From contig JAUCBJ010006927.1 of assembly GCA_032718475.1 (NCBI GenBank), forward strand, positions 1 to 57,129: 57,129 nt of DNA. Direction: 5' to 3'. Source of the DNA: Nemertoderma westbladi (Eukaryota; Xenacoelomorpha; Nemertodermatida; Nemertodermatidae). The number at the start of each line of letters is the position of its first letter. Positions within the stretch are counted from its first letter, which is position 1. Shown here one piece after another: positions 1-12,100 of this stretch. Position numbers and translations under genes: made by a program. The notes below the pieces were generated by a model. That model was not told the DNA's origin. It did no database searches and was given only the letters and a program-made list of their open reading frames with translations.

Positions 1-51
1 ACCATATTATTCTTTCATCAATAGCTATTTATAATTTATTTATTATTACAG

Positions 52-1343
52 GCTAATAATGATGGACTATGTGGAGCCGTTAATGTAAGTGTATTAGTTA
101 TATTAAATTATTATTATTATTTTATATCCACAGTATTGAATCGCACATTTTCAACATTAAACTCAGATTTACCAGTAATGATTGGACTGGGAGGAAAAAG
201 TTGTGAACAATGTAAACAATGTACAATCAATAATATTTTTCTTCCCAATAAATATGATCTGAACAAAGGCTTATTTTCTTATCGTTACAAAGATTTTTAT
301 ATAAAGCAGACATCACTAATTATCCTACCCCATATAAAGGCGGCACAGTGCCGTTTTCAAAATTTGTAACTCTCTCTCATTTGAACCTCATGTGCGCCAC
401 ACTGCCGCCTTAATCATTTGTAACATAATTATTTGCTAAAGTTAATTTCATGCGATTTCATAGATATTGTAAGTGGTGAAAAGTTGAGTTGAATTCGTTA
501 TTAAAAAACATCTATAATACCATAGGCCCGCCCTCTAAAAGGAATCGGAATGGATCTTTGCACAAATCTTACCGGATCTCACACCCCCTCACTCAACGGT
601 ATTCACTAATATTTCCTAACAGGTTACAGAATTGGAAGAACAGAATAGAGTTGAAAGAAAATATTACTCAGTTGAGTGACCAAGTAATCGATATAAATAC
701 AACCTTAACTAACCAAGTCGATGAGCTAAAGAACGATGTTAGTTTCTTTAGCCAATTCTTGTTTGGGCAGGAGATAAAGATTCAACAAACAGTTGATGGT
801 CCGGAGATAAAGATTCAACAAAGAGTTGATGGATCTGTTGACTTCTATCGAAACTGGGATGAATATGTTGAAGGATTTGGCGACTCGAATAACAATTTTT
901 GGATGGGGTTGGACACGATCCACGAGCTGAGTAAAGGCGGGGTGAAGTTGAGAGTCGATTTGTGGTTCACTGGAAGGGGGTGGGATGTTAAAACCAAGGA
1001 GCGGGTAAATTACACCAACGAACACCGATACGCGGAATACAAGAACTTCTCTATCGGATCAGCTGCAACTAATTACACCCTACATGTATCCGGTTACCAT
1101 GGTACTGCTGGTGACTCATTGGAGTTTCACAACGGTCTCCCATTCTCTACCAAGGACCGCGATAATGACGAGTTAGACGACTACAACTGCGCCGTAGAAC
1201 TTACTGGGTCGTGGTGGTACAATGACTGCACGGCCAGTAACTTGAACGGAGAATATGGTGCGGAGTGGATGAAAGGACCTTATTGGGTTTATTTTACTGG
1301 AGTGAATCCGGCTTCTCGAGTTGAAATGAAGATTTTGATTTAG
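52..1343 (+). CDS. FReD lectin-like gene, copy 1 (3' exons only; frameshifted)
   Basis: Two exons are visible. Exon 52-84 lies between ttacag and gtaagt and encodes 11 residues with one Cys. Exon 623-1343 follows the acceptor cctaacag. The last exon encodes a coiled coil and then the C-terminal two thirds of a fibrinogen-related domain: DGSVDFYRNW, the calcium-loop type DRDND, and SNLNGEY. FReD proteins are secreted, usually carbohydrate- or acetyl-binding recognition proteins. The signal-peptide exon must lie left of the window. Compared with copy 2 at 35874-36596, this exon lacks two bases in the coiled coil (near 653: AATAGAG against AATACAGAG). Its length of 721 nt is therefore out of phase with the 33-nt exon before it. 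Either it is a pseudogene, or it is an assembly or allelic error; the FReD frame itself is open to the stop. About 27 FReD residues differ from copy 2. Confidence 0.75.
136..622 (+). other. Intron of FReD copy 1 with a 9-bp inverted repeat
   Basis: This is nearly identical to 35381-35873 in copy 2. AAGGCGGCA at 338-346 pairs with TGCCGCCTT at 403-411, leaving a loop of 56 nt; the same arms occur in copy 2. A 77-codon open stretch at its start is conserved between the copies with one 9-nt in-frame gap, but it lacks features of a real exon. Confidence 0.4.
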
Positions 1344-2830
1344 TGAAACTGTAAGATTTATATAAAATTACTAAATAATTCCAACAGAGTAGCGTTGGAA
1401 ACTAACTTTTACATTTAATTATAAAATATAATAAATAATATTAATATAATTATAAAAAATTATAATAATAAATATTAAATAATATATTTATATAAATATA
1501 AATAAAATATAATAATATATTTGGGTGAAAAGTTAATAATAATTATTAATAATACTGTAGTTCCGGAATAAATATCGTTTTTTACTATAAAATTATTTAC
1601 TTTAACGTTTTTATTATTTATTTTACAGTTTGAATTCCCAATGAGTTGTAGAAGAGATACTGTACCTTGGTCTACAGTTCTATATGATTCATTAAACACA
1701 ACTGCTATATGTTACCGGTACCAGTTTATATGTGTGATGGTTATGGGTTATTGGTTAATGTTTGGTTAACCCCTTCCATATATGGTTATTGGTTTATGTT
1801 TGGTTTAACACCTTCCATATATGGTTATTGGTTTATGTTTGGTTTAACCCCTTAGATACTGAAGAGAAAGTAAAGGCCCCACCTAGATCACTGAATGTTT
1901 TCTTCTTTAATATAAATCCCACATGGCAATTTTATGTAATAACAGAGCACCTAAACTAATTATGAGAATATATATGCTACTTTTATCGACCTAATAAACT
2001 TTTTTTAAAGAAATTCTATAAGATAAATGTTAAAGAACTGCCGAAACCCTTTCGAATGAGCCTAAAAATCATTAGATTTGGTTGAAAAATGGCGGACGAG
2101 TAGTTGTGTTTTAAAAATGATAAATGTCATTCTGAGATAATTGATTTTAAAGGTTGCCTTCCCGCGCAAAAACTGTCTGCTAATATGTGAGAATGTCTGT
2201 CAATACTTTTCTAGCAACAAGAAAGAACATAACCATGCTCAGATTTTTGTCATGGGGATTTTCATGGTCGTTGATTTCATTTCTGAGGTCAGGTTTTACT
2301 TTGAATGAAATCTAGTTTGTCTGTATGTCTGTTTGGCGGTCTATCTGACTATCCGACAATATGTCCGTCAAATATAATAAAAGGGCACCCCTTCTCTCAA
2401 AAAGTTTTGCTATAGGTCGTTTTGCTGGTCGCAGAATTCATTTCGAGTGTCAGTTTAACATTTGTTGACTTTCAAATTGTCTGTTTGGCTGTCAGGCTGT
2501 CGGTTATATTTTGACGGACAGACTGACAGGCATATAGACAGAAACGAATAATTATTTGAATAATGATTATTTGAATAATCAGAACTGAAGTCACCGACCT
2601 GACAAGCCGTATATGGAATTTTTTAGGCAGTTTGTATGTTTTTTATTGACGGACAGACAAACTGAGAGACAGACCGACAATCAAACGGACAGACAGCCAT
2701 ATCTCGAGAATTAAAATAGATCTTGCTAAACGGTTTGAAAATTTGGAATCGTGATAAAAAAAATCTGCTGTAGATTAAATCGTAAAAAAAATTTGAAAAA
2801 ATTTTTGAAGGGGGGGGGGGGGGGGGGGTG
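1344..2830 (+). other. 3' flank of FReD copy 1 and AT-rich spacer
   Basis: 1344-1855 matches the flanks of copies 2 and 3 (36597-37240 and 50885-51460), including very AT-rich sequence and a short repeated ttggtttatgtttggtt unit. From 2150 to 2700 there are degenerate ctgtctg/cagacag repeats able to pair with each other. The stretch ends in a run of 19 G (2810-2828). No gene seen. Confidence 0.5.
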
Positions 2831-2944
2831 AGTGCGTGAATATGAAGATTATAAGGTTTGTGACTAGCTGTCTGGTACTGGTCGTCCGTATATTCAGTAA
2901 GTCAGTATACCGGAATATCCATAACGCATACCGATACAACAAGA

Positions 2945-3115
2945 CAAGGGGCGAGCCATCGAGGCGAGTCTACTATACATACCCCTTCGGCGAAGAGGGT
3001 GAGCTAAGTGCGATCTTGTTCGGATACAGGTGGGGGCGAGCCATCGAGGCAAGTCTACTACAAGTCTACTACATTAGAATAAGGGGTTGGGGCGAGCCAT
3101 AGGGGTGGGTCTTCT
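2945..3115 (+). repeat. Short direct repeat gggcgagccat
   Basis: Three imperfect copies of ggggcgagccatcgagg, each followed by a tctacta-like sequence, lie just outside the decayed Gypsy pol. Confidence 0.5.
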
Positions 3116-3119
3116 ATTC

Positions 3120-6100
3120 ATTACCATAACCATAATATGCTGGTGGTTGGACGAGTCTGTCAGAACGAGTATGGGTCGGGTTGGTTGGTTGTTGAGAGGC
3201 AACGGTGGACCATGGCCTCTGTGTTGGTGGATTGTGTGGTGTTTGAGTCACGGGTGTTGGTGGGGCGAGATGTGATGGCAGTGTGGGCTCAAGTTGGGCA
3301 GACGTAGGGGGTGGGGCGGGCGGGCCGCTAGGGGGCGCCTGAATGTGCGGACACACAAAAGGACGCAGTTCTGTCGCACAATTCGCCGGCTCTCTTGGCG
3401 CACGTGGAAGTCGTGGTTGGGGAGGGCCTCGACCATGGTTCCAAGGCCAGTCCAACGAAGGAAAACCTGGAAAACCTGGAAAGCCAGGATCCCCTGCGCG
3501 ATTGCGTCCGAGTCGTGGTTGGCCCTCAGGATGAGTTTCTTCATGGCCTTGACCGCGGCCTCGGCGCGGCCATTGGTGTGCGCCAGGTAGGGGCTGGAGG
3601 GCTCGAGCTGGACCCCCCACTGGTGGAGAAACTGGCGGACTTCGTTGGATACGAATTGGGGGCTGCTGTCGGGGTGGATGATTGTAGGGACAGTGGTGGC
3701 GAGGAAGAGGTGGTGGAGGCAGTCGATGATCGCGCGAGATGTTGTGTCTGAGTTGAGGCGGTACAGCATGGGCCAGTCGGTATACTCATCGGTGACCCCT
3801 AAGTATTTAATGGCGCCGACCTGGAAGATGTCAGCATGGGCGCGCTGGAAGGGCCTCATGGCCTCCGGGTTGTGTTGGAGGGGCTCAGGGGCGTGGGTGG
3901 GGAGGTTGGTCTGGCAGGAACGGCATTTACTGTTTGCTGGATGTCGTTCAGTAGGGATGTCCACCAGACCGACCTGGTCGCACGATCCCGAGTCTTGTTC
4001 AGCCCCTGGTGGGCGGCGTGTAGCTGTTGGGGGGTAGTGCGGCGCAACTCAACGGGGATGTAAAGTTGAGGGCCTTTTAGGATCACCCCCTCGTGGATCA
4101 TCAGGTCGGCGCGGTGGGCGAAGTAGGGCCGGAGTTGGTCGTCAACCACATTGTGTTTTGAGGTCGGCCAACCCTCTTGGATGACGTTGAGGAGGGCGCG
4201 GTAAACTGGGTCGCGTTGGCCGGCCTCCTGAACTTGCTTGATACGCGCGTCCCGGGAATCAAGCGATGGGAGTTGGCCGATGGTGGCGTTCACCATGAAT
4301 TCCTGGTCTGCGTTGTCATCGGGGGTCAGTAGTAAGTCGTCGGGCTGAGGTGCGTGGAGGGGGGCATAGGAAAACGCGTCGGTGACGAGGTGCTTCGAAC
4401 CGTATTGGTGGCATGCGGTGAAGTTGAACCGGGCCAACGCAGTCTTCAACTTCAGGAGGCGATCGTTGGTTACCTGGACCAGGCGGCAGTCATTGAGTAC
4501 TGGGATCAGGGGGTTGCAGTCCATCAGCAGGTCGAAGTGATGGAGGCCGTCGAGGAAGTAGCGACATTTGTGGGCAGCCCAGGCGGCACCCAAGGCCTCG
4601 AGTTCGGCCATCCCGGACCAGTTGGCCTCGTGTTTCGCGAGGTTCCGGGAACCGCACTGAATGGTCATCCACCCATTCCGGGCCAAGTCCCACCGCCTCA
4701 GAAGGAAACCAAGTCCATTCAGGCGGGAGGCATTGGTGAGGAGCTCGGTACGATGATTGGGATGGAACCTGGAGAGGTAGCGTGCGGTGGAGAGTGCGGT
4801 GCGGGTCACCTTGAATGCAGCCTGGTGCTGGGGGAGCCACAACCAAAGCGGAGTAGTTGGAGTTTAGGCTGCGGAGGGGCTCCACCAGTTGGGTGATCTC
4901 GGCGGTGGAGTTGCCGAGTTGCTGAGCCAGGCTGAGGAATGATTGGAGTTCTTTCCGACAAGTCGGGATAGGGAAGCGACGAAGGTCGTCCTTGAGCTCC
5001 AGGTCGATGCGGTGCTGGCAGTGTGAGGTAGCCGCCGAATCTCACCTCAGGAAGGCAGAACTGCACCTTCTTGGTGTTTATCGAGATGTCGGCGACGTCG
5101 CAGGCTGCGAGAACCCGGGCGACGGCTTCCTCGTGGTCTTCCTCGGTGTCGGAATACACCAGGATGTCCTCCACGATCCTGGCGATGTTGGGGATGATGT
5201 GCAGGGCCTTGGCCATTCGGGCGTTGAAAACGTCCGAACTGCCATGCTGTCCCATGGGCATCCTGCGGTACCAGTAGTGACCATGCGGGGTGACGAAGTT
5301 GGTCAACCCCTTCAGCCCATCCAGGACTGAGAAGAATTACGCGGATGGCGGAATCCGAGAGACAACCTGGAACGGGGCTGGGGAGAAGTAGGCAGGTCGG
5401 AAGGTGTGCCTGTTGAGTTGCCGGAGGTCCACCGTGATGCAAACTGAGTTGGGGTCCTTCTTCCGGGTGACAACCATGGGACTGAGCCTTGCGCTCGGGT
5501 CGTTCTCGTTGTCTGCAGGCTCAAGCATCCCCATGGTGACTTGGTCACGGAGTTCCCGGTCGAAGGCTTCCTCCAAGTTGGCGGGGATGGCACGGTTCGC
5601 ATACGAGAAAGTTGTAGAGGCATCCTCGCGGAGTTTATTGTTATTGGGCCGCCTCTCATTACCCAACAGATCCCCGACAGTGAACGTGGGAAACGGGCCG
5701 CGAGTTTATCCCATGTGGTGCTGGTGGTTGTAGCTGCTGGTGCAGTAGGCAGGGCTGGTGGTGGGGTGGTTGGGATGGCAACCGGTTCGGGCGGGGTCGG
5801 CTGTGCTGGCCGGGCCGCAATGGAGGAGCACTGTGGGCGGTGCAGCGTACCTCGGATCGGGCTCTATAGGATCCCGAGGAGGAAACACGCCTTGAAGGAC
5901 AGCAGTGGTTGTTGGAGACCGTCTAGCACCCAGACCTCGGTGGTGCATGCTGTGCGGAGCTCCACACTGGAAGGTGGCTTTGAAGATTCCTTTGAACGAC
6001 CAGCCAGTCCTACTGCCATTAGCGAGTTTGGGGGCCTGCGGGGCAGGGACTGGTTGCCGTAGGTTGGCCACCCGCCCCCGAAGGCGAGAAAAGTACGGAG

Positions 6101-6420
6101 CGGGATTCCAGTTATGTTGGCTCCGGAGTTGGGGAGGAACTGGAGCTTGCGGATGCCGAAGCAGGTGTTGGCGGCAACCTGGAACCCGACTGTGACGGTC
6201 TCCAGCGGCTCCAGCTGCTCCACGAGCTGCTGACACGAGTGGGGCATCAGTCAGTTCGGCGCTGGCGAGGAGGGACCAAACCTTGGCGAGGTTGGTCGAA
6301 GAGAAGTCGGAGTCGCTCTGAGTCGATATCGAATGGTGGGAGTGCGCTGCGGAGGATAAAAGTGAGAGGGTCGCGGTTGTACGCGCTGGGGCGGGTGCGT
6401 ATCCATGTTCAGTCAAGTAC
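3120..6420 (-). mobile_element. Decayed Ty3/Gypsy retrotransposon pol
   Basis: Read on the - strand from right to left. A protease remnant at about 6247-5864 has LPNSGANITGIP where LPDSGA is usual. RT follows at about 5666-4806, with ITVDLRQLNRHT and a catalytic box reading VEDILVYSD. RNase H follows at 4842-4200, with TNAS in place of the usual TDAS. The integrase zinc region and core are at about 4100-3248, with HADIFQ, HPDSSPQFVS and HTNGRAE. Several frame changes separate the domains, and at least two catalytic Asp have become Asn. It is GC-rich compared with the flanks. I see no LTRs; G runs bracket it at 2810-2828 and 6558-6580. Confidence 0.85.
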
Positions 6421-6580
6421 TGCAGTAGGATCAGAAGATAGCAGTGACAGATAGTGGTTTTACAGTTTTAGGCAGTCAGGTGTGGCAGTTTGGGCAGTGA
6501 GTGTCACGGTAGGTTCGAGAACCAAAGCTGTAATATTCTACAGTATGAGACAATGTTGGGGGGGGGGAGGGGGGGGGGGG

Positions 6581-9140
6581 TTTAAACTCAATCAAAGGAA
6601 AAAATTTAGTAATTATCTAAGGGAATAATTTATTTACAGTAGGCCTACCTAGAGTGCTACAATATCTCAGGTTACAGTACCTACAGTTGTTATACAGTAG
6701 TACAGACAATATGTACTGTATTTAAATTTTCATTTGTACATTTTTGCAGTGAACAAAAAAAATATCAAACTGTCACAAATTAAACTGCATTTACATAAAC
6801 CACCAACCCCAACCCCAACCCCCCGACTCTACCTCAATTTGCAGAAAACTGAAATTATTGGATAGATATATGGTTTCTTATCTTAGAATAATCGATTAGA
6901 AACAGTTTACAATTTATTATTTTTAATAAATTCATAATTATGAATCATCTAATATGGTTGTAAATAAGATCAAACATATAGATTTTAATAATCGAATTAA
7001 TATTTTTTGGTGATCGCTTAAAGTTATATAGGATACTCCTAAGTCTTAATACATTATATATTCTGTTATTATACTCAAACGATTACATCTCAGTTTGTAT
7101 AGAGTATTGTAGGTGTAGGGCCGTAGGGTGTAGGCATAGGGTAAGTAAGGTAGGCTAACCACTCCAGCCCCCCCCCCCCCCCCCTCCCCTCATCTCTCCA
7201 CAGAGTATGCACAAGGAACGCCATGTGATTGGACAACGCGAATTTTTTTTAACCTGGGCAGCTATAAATGCCGCTAAATCCACGCTAAAGTGCCGCTAAG
7301 GAACCGCTAAAAACCGGATAATTATCCCGCTAAAAACGCCGCGATCGCGGGGACCACTTTTACGGCGATTATCCGGATATTATCTTATAAAAGTAGCGGG
7401 ATATTAGCAGGATGGTACATACATCCCGCTATTAGCGTGCTAATCGCTGGATATGTATTTGCGGGGGGGGGGGGGGGGGGGGGGGGTCTCTGCAAGCTAT
7501 CCTAGAAGAATTACAAATAGGAATAATGTATATAAGAATATGTAGACCTATATTGCTAACAATTAAATAGATGCTACATACTAATTAGACAAGTCATGGT
7601 GACATTTACTGTATTTTAATTTCCAATACTGGTGTTTACGAAAAGTTATAATTGGAGGGGGGTGCATGTTGATTGAAAGGCTGTTTGTTACCTTGACGAT
7701 CCAAATGAGAGTTCAAATGGGTCTGTATCTCTATATACAGCCGCGGTGGTCTGCATACTACTGTACTAATCGGGTTTATTGTAGAATTAATTCTAATTGA
7801 TTTAATTTGTAATTTTTTTTTTCAATACTGCTGAAGGAGAGGTAACAGTTAAAGTTCTATTTATATATTATCATTATTTATGAATTTTCTTCTGTTTTGG
7901 GTTCATTTTCTTTCACTTTTAACACTAAATGCAAGACTATATTTACAATGCAGGGCTACATACAGTACTTAAATACAACATTAAACAACAAAATAAATGA
8001 ACTTTATATTTATCAACCCGCAATATTTTTCAAATTCAATCGAATACTAAGGAAATTGGTGTGATCATAATTATACATTTTTTTACTACTGGTCTGGCAG
8101 GATGTTTCCCTTTTTCTTTACTACACAATGTTTACTACTACTTAACCACCTCCATCTCATATTTTGGATTTTGGAATATAATCTCGAGATCTCATTGGAA
8201 CTATCAACTTTATCTCCAGATTCCGAAACCGTTTTTAGCCCGTTTTCTATTTAGATGCAATACCGTAGCGACACCTAGCGGTTAATCGCTGCAAATAAAC
8301 TGTATAAAACATGGTGACCGAACATGCCGTTAGGCGTTCTCGAATTAGCGCACGTCCAGCTAGGTGACGGCTTTGTAGCTAAATCTAAATCGGGGCTTAA
8401 ATTCGACCGAGAATTGCGTGGCTAATTCGGTGGTGACACATCTAGGATCTTTTTAACGGCTTGATAAAGCGAAATAACTAGAAAAATTAGAAACCCGCCC
8501 AGGTCAGTACCGGTAGTAAGAAAACTATGTCGAACTTCCATCATTAGGAATGGAAGTTTTCCGGATATATGATTTATTGAGGAATTTTCCGATAGCCATT
8601 ATTAAGGAATAACTTTTTAATATAGTATAATACAGAATTGAAGCAGTATTATTATTATTTTTATGTATTATTTTATGGCTTTCTAGAACACTGAAATTTA
8701 ATTATAAATTTGCCTCCTGATATAATACTCATGAATTAATTTAAATATCGCTGTACAGCTCTGTTTGTAAATAAATGTGAATTTCTCAATTGCGTTTGAT
8801 AACTGGCAGATTGATTTATATTTCAGTTTTAGTTTATTTCAGTTATTATAGTTATAAACGAAAAATTATTAAAATCGTAAACTTTTCAAGAAAATTTCAG
8901 GTGTTTTCGGACTGTCATCGTTTGTAATATTATGGAAGACCTTGATGGCCTAAGTAAAACAAAAGTGGAACTAAGTGCATGGTACATGATTCTACTGCGG
9001 TATGGGCCTACTGCGGTACATGGCCTATTTGCTTCATAGTATTAGAATCAGGTTATATTTTGTAGAATGTAAATATATGTTATAGTTTAAATTATTCTTT
9101 TTTTTAAACTAATAAATAATTTTTACTAATTTTCTTTCAG
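6581..9140 (+). other. AT-rich non-coding DNA with G/C runs and a palindromic block
   Basis: No convincing exon. C runs near 7171-7184 and a G run near 7464-7486 bracket a block (7250-7450) packed with ccgctaaa/tagcggg strings in both orientations, suggesting a palindromic mobile element. The upstream exon of the Ly6 gene may be hidden here, but I could not identify it. Confidence 0.35.
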
Positions 9141-12100
9141 TTTGTACAATACTGCTACGTATGCGAAGAAGAAGGTAATTCAATCGAGAATTCCTGCTCC
9201 TCTTCTGGGATCGAGTTGGAACGTTGTACTGCTGATACTAACTTTCAGGGATGTTGGGTCAGTGAATTATTTATAATATGAACCTAATTTACCTTACATA
9301 CCTTCCATTACACGAAGTAGGGACTTCGCGCAACACGTGTCATAAACTTATATTAAGTGTCAACACGAAAAATTATAAGCAAAGTATAATCAGATATCCG
9401 TTAATCACTTATACACCCCAAGCGGCAGACTGGGTTACTGCGGACGGTTTAATACCCCAGAAATACTCGGCCGTCGGCCTGGTGTCTTAAGAATATAGTT
9501 AGTTAGTTATTATTGACCTGCATGAGGTCCAATGGATTTAAATATACACTTTTACTGACACTGACAGACCAAACACTCTCATAATATAAATAAGGACAGT
9601 TAAATGTTGCGAATTATAAAACGGTACCAGCCGCGGCACAGTGTATATACTAATAGAGAACTCAAACGTTACGTACAAATAAATTAGTAATTAGAGTTAT
9701 AAAAATATATCGCTTACTTAATAATAAAGGTTCTAAATCAAAATACAATAAATTACAATAAAATATCTAACAGTTCGTATCTTAACAGTTCATATGTATA
9801 TGTTAGGAATGTATTGGAACACTAGATAGGACTGGAAGGGGACGTGTAATCTAATGAGAATCTCTTTCTAATGGCATCAATAAAAGGGCAAACGCAAATA
9901 ACATGTGATTCAGATTGGGGCGAGCCACACTTGCAAATTCGTCGTTCATACAGGACTCGATTCCATCTCCCTATTTCTACACTTTGATTGGTCGACAGAA
10001 GACGGAACCTGGTCCGCGCTTTGCGATGTGATTCGTAGATATCCTGCAGTGGCCGTGTAGAAATGGTTGACGTCACGAGTAAAGGATTAAATGATTTGTA
10101 AACCATACTGTATTTCTAGTTGATCCGCTTATAAACACTCGGTTGCGTAGTTCGGACAGCTTCGTGTGGGTTGGGTCATCTTGTCAGTTTAAATGGCCTG
10201 AGATGACCCTACCCATTGGGGTCCAGCTTCGCAAACGAACTCGATCGCGAAAACTGCGGGTCTGTGCAAGTTTCTCCTAGCCTTGAGTTTACGCAAAAGA
10301 TTTCGTTGGCTAGTCAGAAACATTGGTTAACCAGATTCAATGTACAATAATATCTCTATAATTGTTGTTACGCACACATAAAGCAGCGCACAGTAGATTA
10401 TTGTTGTTAGCTTATTCAATCCCGCCAACACCCCATAAAGTTATTAGCCGATAAGCAATATTGGGAGCCACGAGATTGGGCAATTAACCAACTCGTGCCA
10501 TCCCAATAAGAATGGGAAGGAAGCACACAATAGAGGGTCAGGGGCCAAACCCCTAACCCAGAGAGAACAGGTGGAGTGAACGGGAATACTCCATGGGGCG
10601 CCAACAAGGGTATTAACCAATAAGAGGGGGGAATGGCATCGATTGAGTAGCAGTAAGGCCACCGTGCAATATAACCAATAACCTATTAATCAGTGATTCA
10701 GTTATCTCAGTGCAGCAGTGCTAGCGTAGGGTACAGCCAATTAGTTTAGTTAGGGGATCACGGGACTTTAGTTACCGTATCCCGCCTTGTACACATTCAC
10801 AATATATCTATATCCTGTAACCTCTTATTATACACCGAACTTCAGAACTCAATATTTCACTCTTATACACGGCGGGGACGCGTGGACTAAATACCACATC
10901 GGATAAATCGGGATCCCTCCTGGATCCCGTCACAGTAACTAAAACGGTGTTGCTTCCCCAGCTAAACTCAGTAACTAAAGACGAGCTGCCGCCCCAGTTA
11001 AACACAAAGAACTCCACCCTAGCTAGCCGAACCATCAGCCACAAACGAGATGAGTGAGTCGGGCGAGACACCACCGCGGACCCCGGACGAAGACCTAACG
11101 ATCCGCGAGGCCGCGACCAAACGATACAGGCCCACGACGCCGGAGCCATCGATAACGGGCGAACCGGAAGCACAGGACGAGGAGGGCCTGGAACCCGAAG
11201 TCGAGCCAAGAGAGAGAGAGAACGAGGTCGAGGGAGAAAGAGACGAGTCGACACGAGACGGAGAACGGCGCGCCGATGTCGCCGGCCAGCTACCGGCCGA
11301 GGGCGACGAGCGGCCCACCGAAACGGCGACGGTGGGGCCGACGGTACGACGCCGGACGCGAAGAGACGGAGGAGAGATTGGTACCGATGTCGCCGGCCAG
11401 CTACAGGCCGAGGGCGACGGACGGCCCACCGGAACGGCGACGGTGGAGCCGCGGGTACGACGTCGAACCCGGAGGGCCGGAGGAGAGGTCGGCGACGAGG
11501 ACGTCGGGGTATCAGAGCGACTTCGACGGGCCTACAACGCGACCCGAAGGATGATAGAGGACGCCAAGAAGGAAGGGGCGAAGGTAGACGAGGTGAGACT
11601 GAGAAAGCGACTAGGTGAGTCGGATAGACACATAAATTACCTAATACGTTTTGGGCAAAGAGAACTAGCCGAAACGAGAGCACACGGGATTGCCGGGGAA
11701 CTGTTTGAACTATGGGAGTGTGGGAGTATGGAACCTAGTGTAGCGTCAGTGTACATAGGGCCATACTTGGTCAATGCCCGGGGAGTAAAACCAGTAGGCT
11801 GGAGGGAACCCGAAGGGGGCGAATCCGAGGTTAACCCCGAGGATTCGGCCTCGTCGGTCGGAGAAAGCTCCGGGAAGCGGGGGGGAATCAGTAGGTCGGG
11901 AAGGCGGGGGAAATCCGTCGTGACCGATAAGTCTGTTACATCCTCCGCGAAAGGAAGAGCGGTGAGAGAGATAGGTGCCGAATATCGCCTCAGCATGGCA
12001 GCGAAAGATCATAGAGAAATCAAGGAACGGCTAGAGGAAGGGAGAGTGCGGTTAGAAAGGGAAACGGCATTGCTTAAAGAAACAGGAGAGAGGGCAGAAA

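Noticed and set aside
136-369. 77-codon frame in the FReD intron as a further exon
   Set aside because: It is conserved in copy 2 with an in-frame 9-nt gap, but it ends in a stop, has no donor, and skipping it leaves the flanking exons in phase.
1628-1840. An additional 3' exon (FEFPMSCRRDTV) after the FReD stop
   Set aside because: An acceptor-like ttttacag precedes it in all three copies, but the FReD frame already ends upstream and no donor before that stop would reach it.
3294-3590. + strand frames across the decayed Gypsy region
   Set aside because: They are shadows of the - strand integrase and RT; the conserved motifs are all on the - strand.
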